From: Desulfurococcaceae archaeon
Lineage (GTDB): Archaea > Thermoproteota > Thermoprotei_A > Sulfolobales > Desulfurococcaceae
NCBI GenBank assembly: GCA_038845865.1
Contig: JAWBQJ010000006.1
Location: 39,441 to 103,440 of the forward strand
Direction of reading: 5' to 3'
DNA: 64,000 nucleotides
Position 1 is the stretch's first letter, and each line of letters starts with the position of its first letter. Shown one piece after another: positions 1 to 6,236 of this stretch. Position numbers and translations under genes: made by a program. The notes below the pieces were generated by a model. That model was not told where the DNA came from, made no database searches, and was given only the letters and a program-made list of their open reading frames with translations.

Positions 1-150
1 TCAAGATGTGGGGGTCCAGGGGCACCTCCGAACGCCCCTAAGGGTGATGCAAACCCAAGACCGATGCAGGGGAACAGAGATGAAGCGATGACATCAACTG
101 ATAGAAACCTATATCAGAGCTGAACCCCGTTTAAGCGCACTAGGCATCCT
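1..150 (+). ncRNA. Part of a structured RNA, possibly RNase P RNA (cut by window start)
   Basis: No reading frame is supported here. The strand is rich in paired segments: AGGGGC at 17-22 pairs with GCCCCT at 34-39, and CTGATA at 98-103 pairs with TATCAG at 112-117. Around 50-80 the order AAACCC, GACC, TGCA, ACAGAGA resembles the conserved CR II/III segment of RNase P RNA as I remember it from bacteria. The 3' half of a normal RNase P RNA does not follow clearly, and the 5' end lies outside the window. An unusual C/D sRNA is a weaker alternative. Low confidence in the name; better confidence that this is a structured non-coding RNA. Confidence 0.35.
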
Positions 151-156
151 TGACGA

Positions 157-209
157 TCTCAGAAACACGGACCCTCGTCACGGATCTGTAAAGTGGCGAT
201 TCATCACCT
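157..209 (-). ncRNA. C/D box sRNA, predicted 23S rRNA 2'-O-methylation guide
   Basis: Read on the minus strand: box C GTGATGA (207-201), 12-nt guide, D' box CAGA (188-185), 3-nt spacer, C' box GTGACGA (181-175), 12-nt guide, box D CTGA (162-159). The 12/3/12 spacing is exactly that of archaeal C/D sRNAs. The D guide GGGTCCGTGTTT is complementary to AAACACGGACC, a conserved large-subunit rRNA stretch (known from memory). The D+5 rule would place the methyl on the fifth target base, an A. The D' guide is complementary to TAAAGTGG plus four more bases; its target is uncertain. The RNA lies antisense to the 3' flank of the structured RNA at the window start. Confidence 0.8.
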
Positions 210-314
210 AGTATAGATTAGGCTTACAGCGCTTATATAGGCGTATTCTAGGAGAGGGGTAAAATAGCAGATTTAATACTTTTAGTGACACTCTCACTTA
301 GTGGGGTAGAACTG

Positions 315-1025
315 ATGAATAGCAACAGGAAATTAACGCCGGTGGTTATTCAAGTTGCAACTGTAATAATGTTTGCACTCGTATCTGCAGCAATACCGGA
401 ATATACGTGGATATTCTTCATACTATACTTCGTTGTGCTAACGGTAATTATGATGAGAACAGCTGGAAAGGGCATGAGAAAAGTAGCAGAGGTTAAAGGC
501 TCCCCGCTATTTAAGGAGGAAAATGCAGCATCGATCATGGCTAGTGACGCAGCCTTGTTTAAGGAGATAAGAGAACAATTTAAGCTGGCGTTCTTACCGA
601 TGGTTTCGCTAGTAGTTGTCATATTTATTTACCCGGTATACTGGCAGTACCTAGATCCGTTGGTGAGGGACGCCTTGCACAGTATCACAGATAATGCATT
701 CATTACGAGGTTTGTAGAGTTCCTAGCGTTCTACGCGTTTTTAATAGCCGTTATGTCATTACCGCGAATGCTCATTACGCGTAGATCACAGCAGAAGAAG
801 CAACTATACATCCCGCGGACATTTTCCGTGTATAGAGATGGTATTTACCTGGAAGGAAGAATGATCGAGTACTCGAAAGACGCATGCTACAAGGTGGACT
901 CTAAGCGGAGATTTGTTGAAATTCATAGCCCTAAAGTGCCCTTTGTGATACGGCTATACACGCTTGAGGTCTCTAAACTAGCTGACCGGTTAAAGGAGGT
1001 GGGGCTGTACGAGTGTAGAGTCTAG
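315..1025 (+). CDS. Membrane protein of unknown function
   Basis: Start chosen at ATG 315, ten codons inside the longest frame, because GGGGT at 303-307 sits about 8 nt upstream. The product is 236 residues. Hydrophobic segments at about residues 10-45 (two close helices), 95-115 and 135-155 suggest four membrane helices, and the C-terminal third is soluble, charged and beta-rich. Such small crenarchaeal membrane proteins are sometimes filed as DUF2208, but I cannot confirm this. The frame ends in an AGGAGGTG ribosome-binding site that serves the next gene, so the two are probably co-transcribed. No function is proposed. Confidence 0.8.
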   Translation: MNSNRKLTPVVIQVATVIMFALVSAAIPEYTWIFFILYFVVLTVIMMRTAGKGMRKVAEVKGSPLFKEENAASIMASDAALFKEIREQFKLAFLPMVSLVVVIFIYPVYWQYLDPLVRDALHSITDNAFITRFVEFLAFYAFLIAVMSLPRMLITRRSQQKKQLYIPRTFSVYRDGIYLEGRMIEYSKDACYKVDSKRRFVEIHSPKVPFVIRLYTLEVSKLADRLKEVGLYECRV

Positions 1026-1263
1026 TGGGAAACGTAAGTGCATCGTATGTGGTAGGGTGTTTCCGCAAGGTCAGGGTGTTGTAATAAGACTCGGGGATGA
1101 GGTGTTGGAATTTCACAGTTCAAGGTGTTTTTCGAAATTCGCAAAAACGCTCCTGGAGAGAATACCGTTTGATAGTATTAAGGGTTATGTGAAAAAAGTC
1201 CGCAGTGAATATGAAGAGCTAGTCACCGAGAAGCAGAAACTCAGAGCCAAGCGAATAGCTTAA
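1009..1263 (+). CDS. L24e-like small zinc-finger protein
   Basis: The frame reads GKRKCIVCGRVFPQGQG and continues with a HSSRCFSKF segment. This CxxC with a distal SSRC is the layout of the L24e / TRASH-like treble-clef finger found in ribosomal protein L24e. A charged helix (residues about 50-80) follows. The first canonical start, GTG at 1057, lies after both cysteines of CxxC, so translation must begin upstream. No ATG, GTG or TTG exists in frame between the stop at 991 and the first Cys. The strong site AGGAGGTG at 994-1001 would fit a start near 1009 (codon ACG), and I place the start there provisionally. Ribosome-associated or metal-sensing roles are both possible. Confidence 0.65.
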   Translation, partial: TSVESSGKRKCIVCGRVFPQGQGVVIRLGDEVLEFHSSRCFSKFAKTLLERIPFDSIKGYVKKVRSEYEELVTEKQKLRAKRIA

Positions 1264-1299
1264 AACCTAATTAGGCATGTAAACAATAGTGATTTTGGG

Positions 1300-1359
1300 A
1301 GATGATGATACTTGTCCCCATTAGACTGCGAAGGATGAAGACATTACCGCGGCCTGATG
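1300..1359 (+). ncRNA. C/D box sRNA, predicted 16S rRNA (530 loop) guide
   Basis: Box C ATGATGA at 1302-1308, degenerate D' (CTGC, 1326-1329), C' box ATGAAGA at 1335-1341, 12-nt guide at 1342-1353, box D CTGA at 1354-1357. The D guide CATTACCGCGGC contains an 11-nt perfect complement to GCCGCGGTAAT, the universally conserved 530-loop sequence of 16S rRNA. By the D+5 rule the target is the C corresponding to E. coli C528. The 3' end abuts the stop codon of the convergent small gene at 1361. Confidence 0.8.
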
Positions 1360-1360
1360 A

Positions 1361-1582
1361 TCAGCACTTCGCCTTGTCTCCCACGATCTTTCTGAGCTTT
1401 TCGAGGGATTCATCGTCTAATCCAGCTTGAACCAGGATGCCTATTGCTTTTTCAAACGCGTCCTCCTCGCTCGCCGCGTTTACGTTCACTAGTATGTTAG
1501 TGCCTTTAACGCATATGCGGTACCTCACTTCACCTAGTAATTCGTAAACTTCGACTACCTTTAAGTCGCTCTTAGAGACCAT
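1361..1582 (-). CDS. Small acidic protein of unknown function
   Basis: A 73-residue protein beginning MVSKSDLK. I choose ATG at 1582 because its A is shared with the TAA stop of the upstream HIT gene (TAATG) and GGTGG precedes it; the frame could run seven codons further up. Predicted alternation of strands and helices, with a stretch like a small alpha/beta domain (RYRICVKGTNILVNVNA, then EEDAFEKAIGIL). No motif is recognised. Tight coupling to the HIT gene suggests co-expression. Confidence 0.7.
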   Translation of the reverse strand: MVSKSDLKVVEVYELLGEVRYRICVKGTNILVNVNAASEEDAFEKAIGILVQAGLDDESLEKLRKIVGDKAKC

Positions 1583-2085
1583 TAAGGATCCACCTCGTGC
1601 CACAACATCTTAACCGTTTCATACACTTCGCGCAGTCCTATAGGCAGGGGCTTCGTCCCTGCGATGATCGCCATGAAGTTGGCATCGCCTACCCATCTGG
1701 GCACTACGTGTACGTGAAAGTGATCGGGTACCCCCGCTCCAGCTGCCCGCCCAATATTAGCACCTATATTGAATCCATCCGGGTTGAAAGCCCTTCTCAG
1801 CACTTTAACGGACTTCCTGATTAGTAGTACCATTTCCGTAGATGTACTATCATCTAGTTTAGTTAAGTCGGCTACGTGCGCGTACGGGGCGATCATCAGG
1901 TGACCGCTATTATATGGGTACGCGTTAAGGACCACGAAAGCGTGATTTCCCTTATAAACTACAAGTGCTTCGTCCTCTTTCATTCTTTGTAGTGCGCAAA
2001 ACAGGCAGTCCTTCCCCCCTTCATCCTGCTTTATACTGAACTGCTTTATGTAGTCATATCTCCACGGATTCCACAGTATTCTCAT
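1582..2085 (-). CDS. HIT family nucleotide hydrolase/transferase
   Basis: A 167-residue protein with the histidine-triad motif HFHVHVVPRW at 122-131 (His122, His124, His126), which in this family forms the nucleotide alpha-phosphate binding and catalytic site. An N-terminal CLFC (Cys27, Cys30) with GHLMIAPYAH downstream is typical of zinc-binding HIT proteins related to Ap4A hydrolase/phosphorylase. Likely substrates are dinucleoside polyphosphates or adenosine phosphoramidates; the exact one cannot be read from sequence. ATG start. A TTAAAAC element upstream in the gap after radA may be its promoter. Confidence 0.92.
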   Translation of the reverse strand: MRILWNPWRYDYIKQFSIKQDEGGKDCLFCALQRMKEDEALVVYKGNHAFVVLNAYPYNSGHLMIAPYAHVADLTKLDDSTSTEMVLLIRKSVKVLRRAFNPDGFNIGANIGRAAGAGVPDHFHVHVVPRWVGDANFMAIIAGTKPLPIGLREVYETVKMLWHEVDP

Positions 2086-2152
2086 GTAACGACCCCGAGT
2101 AACAGCGATGCCATGGTTTTAAGCACCTTCACGGATCGATCGTCAAGAGAAC

Positions 2153-3130
2153 CTACTCCTCGGCATCGCGTATGCCTTCTTCGGTGATCGCGAACACCGC
2201 TTCCCCTTCAGGTAAGTGAGGAGCATCAACTACGCGGGCTATTCTCTTGCTTCCCCTAGCCTTCTTCAAGTATACTCTCACACCTGGCACATGTGCCAGT
2301 ACGTGGCCCCCCACGGCAACTGTGGGGTCGCCGTAGAATACATCAGGACGCGCCATTACCTGGTTTGTGACAACGACCGCTATATTGTACGCTTCAGCGA
2401 GTCTAAGTAATTGGTGTAGGTGAGCGTTTAGTTTCTGCTGTCTTTCAGCCAGGTGCTCTCGACCGGGATACTCTGCTCTAAAGTGGCTCGTCACGCTGTC
2501 TATAACGACTAGTTTAACCTCGTTTTTAGGTACGAATGAGAATAGTTCATCTATGGTGGACATCTGATGATCACTGTTATACGCCCTCACATAATAGATG
2601 TTTTCCATCGTCGCATCGGGGTCCAAGCCCACTGCCCTGGCCATGGCCTCTACTCTCTCCCACCTGAAAGTTCCCTCAGTATCTATGTACACAGCTCTGC
2701 CTGAGAGGCCTCCTTTCTCGTAAGGTAGTTGTACGTTTACGCTTAGTTGATGGCATAACTGTGTCTTACCGCTACCATACTCGCCGTAGAATTCTGTTAT
2801 AGTCTTCGTTTCTATACCCCCTCCTAGGAGCTCGTCTAGGGCCCTACTACCTGTCGTTACCTTCCTTACGTTTAACCTCTCTTGCTTAACCTCCCTCGCA
2901 GTCTTAAACTTTATACCAAGTAACCGTCTGGCGTTTTCAATGATTTTCTGCATGGTGACGGCCGGTATGCCCGTCTTTTCGGCAACTTCCTCTGCCTTGG
3001 CGACCGCGATCGTCCACGCTGACACGTAACCAGCGGCTTCTAGCTTCTCGGCTATTGCTGGGTTTACTCCGGGAATTTCCCTAATCGATATGAAACCTGG
3101 TTCGCCGGGGTGCTTCTGTTCCTTGGACAC
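2153..3130 (-). CDS. radA: DNA repair and recombination protein RadA
   Basis: A 325-residue archaeal RecA/Rad51-family recombinase that forms ATP-dependent filaments on single-stranded DNA and catalyses strand exchange. The N-terminal helix-hairpin-helix domain (residues about 15-70) is followed by the ATPase core. Walker A is GEYGSGKTQ (116-124) and Walker B LVVID (206-210). The oligomerisation-type linker and the L2 region around AVGGHVLAH are present, and the length is normal for the family. GTG start at 3130 with GGGGGACC upstream. It is divergent from thrS across a short gap with AT-rich elements for both directions. No intein. Confidence 0.98.
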   Translation of the reverse strand: MSKEQKHPGEPGFISIREIPGVNPAIAEKLEAAGYVSAWTIAVAKAEEVAEKTGIPAVTMQKIIENARRLLGIKFKTAREVKQERLNVRKVTTGSRALDELLGGGIETKTITEFYGEYGSGKTQLCHQLSVNVQLPYEKGGLSGRAVYIDTEGTFRWERVEAMARAVGLDPDATMENIYYVRAYNSDHQMSTIDELFSFVPKNEVKLVVIDSVTSHFRAEYPGREHLAERQQKLNAHLHQLLRLAEAYNIAVVVTNQVMARPDVFYGDPTVAVGGHVLAHVPGVRVYLKKARGSKRIARVVDAPHLPEGEAVFAITEEGIRDAEE

Positions 3131-3224
3131 GACAGGTCCCCCTAGTTATAGGATAATTTTTAAAACGTTTATTATACCAGAGTGTTTTAAGTGTACTAAA
3201 ACGGGTACGATGGGAGAGCGCGGA
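3131..3224. promoter_or_regulatory. Divergent radA / thrS promoter region
   Basis: The 94-base gap contains TTTTTAAAACG at about 3157-3167. It can serve as a TATA element on the minus strand for radA (start 3130) and on the plus strand for thrS. GGGAG at 3213-3217 lies 7 nt before the chosen thrS ATG. Confidence 0.5.
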
Positions 3225-5051
3225 ATGAGGATTCTAGCTATCCACGCCAAGCACTTCTCCTATGAGGTAATTGAGCCGGCTATAGATGAACCCGAACGCG
3301 TAACGGGGGAATTGAAGAAGACGTTTGAGAACGTCTTGGTGCTGTTCACGAGTGTAGAGGTCGTCGATGACCTGGACATCGTTGATGACGTTGTATTAGA
3401 AGCAGGTAGGCTGGTCGAGCAAATTAAGCCGTCCGAGGTGCTGATCTACCCGTATGCACACTTATCACAGAACCTCGCACCCCCCGGCAAAGCAGTGGAG
3501 ATCCTGAATAAACTACTTGCAGAGGCATCCCGCCAGCTTAAAGTACCAGTTTACAAGGCCCCCTTCGGGTGGTACAAGGCATTTAGGTTGGAGTGTTACG
3601 GGCACCCGTTAAGCGAGCTCTCACGAACGATCACTAAAAAGGGGGCTACACAGCAGAAAGTCGTTATCGAGAAGAAATACTACGTAATGACCCCCGAGGG
3701 GTCAATATTCAGGCCCGAGGAGTTTGACTACTCAAGGTACCCTGAATTGAGAATCCTGGTTGACAAAGAAGTTTATGGAAAGGAACTTGAAGGAGGGGAG
3801 AACAGGGTAAATAGCTACTGTAAGAAGTTTGGCTTCGAGTGGGAGACCATGAGCGATCACGGGCACATGAGGTACAGCCCGCCGGCAGCAGTCATCATGG
3901 AGGCTGTGTCGAAGTATTCGTGGCAGGTTGCAAAGAGCCTGGGCATACCTGTGTTCAGGGTTATGGGAACCAACATGTTCAGTCTAAGGGAAAGGCCAGT
4001 ATACGAGCATGCTCTTCTCTTTGGAGATCGACTGTACGAAGTCGAAGTGGACAACGAAAGGTACGTTTTACGCTACGCGGCGTGCCATCAGCAGTTTGCG
4101 ATGCTAAAAGACTGGATTATAAGTTACAGGGACTTACCTTTCGGCGTGTTCGAAGTCGCAGATAGTTATAGGCTTGAGCAGAGAGGTGAAGTAAGCTTAT
4201 GCTTCAGGCTTAGAAAGTTCTACATGCCGGACCTCCACATTCTCACTAGAGATCTAAAAGAAGCGGTGGAAGTCGCTAAAAAAGTTCAGGTGAGGATCCA
4301 CGAAGAGGCGAAAGCGCTTGGAAGAAGATACATCGCACTATACAACGTTACGGAGGACTTCTTAATGAACCACAAAGAAGACTTGTTAGAATTCGTAAAG
4401 AACGAGAATATGCCAGTACTGCTGGCTGTAATTCCGCCCGGAATATATTACTGGGTTATAAACGTAGAGTACCACATAATTGACAACATCGGTAGACCGA
4501 GGGAAATAGCAACGTTTCAAATAGACGTAGGGAATAGTAAAAGGTTTGGTATAACTTACGTAGATGAGAAAGGCGAGAAAAAGCACCCTATAATAATACA
4601 CACGGCAATAATCGGTAGCATTGAGAGATACATATACATGGTCCTCGATACGGCGGCAATAATGGAGAAAGAGGGTAGGACCCCCCATTTACCGACGTGG
4701 CTAGCACCGGTACAGGTAAGAGTTATACCGGTGTCAAGGGAATTCTTAGATTACGCGGTGGAAGTCGCGGAAGAAGTTTCAAGACAGGGTTTTAGAGTGG
4801 ACCTCGATGACAGAGACCTTTCACTAGGTAAGAAGGTAAGAGAGGCTGCAATGAGCTGGGTTCCATACATAGTCGTCATAGGACGGCGCGAAGTGGAGAC
4901 GCACACTATTAACGTTAAAATCAGGAGAACGAACGAGCAGAGATCAATGGGGGTGAAGGAACTAATAAAGCTACTAATAGACGAGGTGAAAGCATACCCT
5001 CAAGTGGATGCAGCCATGCCCACTAGACTAAGCATGAGGCCCGTATTCTAG
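3225..5051 (+). CDS. thrS: Threonyl-tRNA synthetase (archaeal type, with editing domain)
   Basis: Charges tRNA-Thr. The reading frame stays open from 3090, but the first 45 codons overlap radA and lack family likeness; MRILAIHAKHFSYEV at 3225 matches the normal archaeal start and has a ribosome site. Residues 1-140 are the D-Tyr-tRNA deacylase-like editing domain (YPYAHLS, APFGWYKAF) that removes mischarged serine. The class II catalytic core follows (HMRYSPPAA, FRVMGTNMFSLRERP, LRYAACHQQF), then the anticodon-binding domain. Many crenarchaea split editing and catalysis into two proteins; here both are in one chain of 608 residues. Confidence 0.96.
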   Translation: MRILAIHAKHFSYEVIEPAIDEPERVTGELKKTFENVLVLFTSVEVVDDLDIVDDVVLEAGRLVEQIKPSEVLIYPYAHLSQNLAPPGKAVEILNKLLAEASRQLKVPVYKAPFGWYKAFRLECYGHPLSELSRTITKKGATQQKVVIEKKYYVMTPEGSIFRPEEFDYSRYPELRILVDKEVYGKELEGGENRVNSYCKKFGFEWETMSDHGHMRYSPPAAVIMEAVSKYSWQVAKSLGIPVFRVMGTNMFSLRERPVYEHALLFGDRLYEVEVDNERYVLRYAACHQQFAMLKDWIISYRDLPFGVFEVADSYRLEQRGEVSLCFRLRKFYMPDLHILTRDLKEAVEVAKKVQVRIHEEAKALGRRYIALYNVTEDFLMNHKEDLLEFVKNENMPVLLAVIPPGIYYWVINVEYHIIDNIGRPREIATFQIDVGNSKRFGITYVDEKGEKKHPIIIHTAIIGSIERYIYMVLDTAAIMEKEGRTPHLPTWLAPVQVRVIPVSREFLDYAVEVAEEVSRQGFRVDLDDRDLSLGKKVREAAMSWVPYIVVIGRREVETHTINVKIRRTNEQRSMGVKELIKLLIDEVKAYPQVDAAMPTRLSMRPVF

Positions 5052-5114
5052 TTGTCGGCCTTCTCGGCCTAGACGAGTCCATTGGTTTAAACTCCTTAAT
5101 GGTGCGATGAAAGC

Positions 5115-5801
5115 ATGGTGAAGCCGAAAATAAGGTTTCTCGGAAGGCACCTGATGATGAAGGGTACATATGTCGAGAAGCTTCTCCGTAGTGAAAAGAA
5201 AGCCACGATCAGGAAAGGCATCTTCAAGCCAAAGTACGATGAAGTGATCATACACGCAGGCGGTAAGCCCGTTGCAAAGGCCAAAATTAAGAGAGTTTAC
5301 TACAAGAAGCTAAAAGAGCTGGGCGAATATGAGGCGCAGATAGAGGGGTATACAGACGTAGACGGCTTAATAAGTGAGTTAAAGCGCGTTTATGGACACG
5401 TGCACGATGACGACTACTTCACGATAATAGAGCTTGAAGTAACGCAACGGCTCGACGAACTGGTAGCTGGGGATCCGTACTGCGGGCTCAAACCGGCTGA
5501 TATAGCGAGAATAGCCTTAAGGTACCTAGATACCGAGCTAACGGAGCTGGAGAAGCGGGTTTTACTGAGTCTGACCAGGACAAACAGTATTAGAAAAACA
5601 GCAGTAGTTGTGTTCAAAGACATTAATAAACGGGGCACGGTTAGAAGGATACTGAAAAAAGCGCTTCAAACCCTAGTTGAAAGGCGGCTTTTACGCATAA
5701 GGGCGACTCCAAGTACAGGTGCACTAGGAGAAGGTGAGCGGAGTACATGGGGCACTGGGTACTCAAGTGTAGAGAATGCGGAAGAGAGTGGATACTCTTA
5801 G
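5115..5801 (+). CDS. ASCH/PUA-like domain protein with C-terminal helical domain
   Basis: A 228-residue protein. Residues 5-110 have the pattern of ASCH domains (RFLGRHLMM, KATIRKG, the basic KAKIKRVYYKKLKEL, then YGHVHDDDYFTIIELEV), a PUA-like beta-barrel fold associated with RNA or nucleotide binding. Residues 120-205 are predicted helical with a winged-helix look (TNSIRKTAVVVFKDIN, RRILKKALQTLVERRLL), suggesting nucleic-acid contact. The last 55 bases overlap the next gene in another frame. TTTAAACTCC about 30 nt upstream may be the TATA box. Confidence 0.8.
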   Translation: MVKPKIRFLGRHLMMKGTYVEKLLRSEKKATIRKGIFKPKYDEVIIHAGGKPVAKAKIKRVYYKKLKELGEYEAQIEGYTDVDGLISELKRVYGHVHDDDYFTIIELEVTQRLDELVAGDPYCGLKPADIARIALRYLDTELTELEKRVLLSLTRTNSIRKTAVVVFKDINKRGTVRRILKKALQTLVERRLLRIRATPSTGALGEGERSTWGTGYSSVENAEESGYS

Positions 5802-5947
5802 TTAGCTTTCCTCTAAAACGGGAATTCGGCCAACTCTACCATTACTGTGAGAATTGCGGTAGAAACACCTTTCACGATATCATTGAATACAGCGAAGATG
5901 AACCTGGCTCGCAGCCACGGTCGCGCGAACCACACAACCTTAATTAG
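5747..5947 (+). CDS. Small zinc-ribbon protein
   Basis: A 66-residue protein with two CxxC knuckles (CRECGREW near the N-terminus and CENCGRNTFHDI at about 33-44), a rubredoxin-like zinc ribbon as found in small archaeal RNA polymerase or ribosome-associated proteins. The tail is acidic then basic and probably disordered. It overlaps the end of the ASCH gene by 55 bp, with GGTGAG upstream of ATG 5747, so the two are probably translationally coupled. Confidence 0.75.
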   Translation: MGHWVLKCRECGREWILLVSFPLKREFGQLYHYCENCGRNTFHDIIEYSEDEPGSQPRSREPHNLN

Positions 5948-5969
5948 GAGGTAGTCATTTATTCGTAAT

Positions 5970-6028
5970 AGGTGATGAGTCCCCATAAATTGAGTTGAGT
6001 AGTGAAGAAACCTGTCTCAGCTGATCGG
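5970..6028 (+). ncRNA. C/D box sRNA, predicted 23S rRNA guide
   Basis: Box C GTGATGA at 5973-5979, D' box TTGA (5991-5994 or 5996-5999), C' box GTGAAGA at 6003-6009, 12-nt guide at 6010-6021, box D CTGA at 6022-6025. The D guide AACCTGTCTCAG has an 11-nt perfect complement to TGAGACAGGTT, part of the conserved domain V segment GUGAGACAGGUU of large-subunit rRNA. D+5 points to the G of UGAG. The remainder of the gap up to 6236 shows only a weak hairpin (GAGTG/CACTC near 6080) and no gene. Confidence 0.8.
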
Positions 6029-6236
6029 GACCGTGAGTGCTTCAGATCTACGATTACGTGGTATAGTTTAAGAGTGCCTTAAACACTCGTAATACCCACA
6101 TGGCGTCAGTATATCGTAGCTATAGAGGGAGCGGCGGTAAAGCGCTTAATGGATAGGTTACTAAGTACTTACTTTCAAATCGAGTCTTGAATGGACTTGG
6201 TTAAATGCTGAATCGATGTGATGTTTCGACTCGAAA

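Noticed and set aside
44..101. Plus-strand C/D sRNA with GTGATGC, ATGAAGC and CTGA
   Set aside because: Box C is imperfect, the first guide would be about 24 nt, and the D guide matches no rRNA I know.
211..235. TAGATTAGGCTTAC as the conserved 3' element of RNase P RNA
   Set aside because: The stretch just before it is fully explained as a minus-strand C/D sRNA, and the match to the RNase P element is only the short GGCTTAC.
3090..3224. N-terminal extension of thrS
   Set aside because: Overlaps radA and its promoter, has no family likeness, and a good start with ribosome site exists at 3225.
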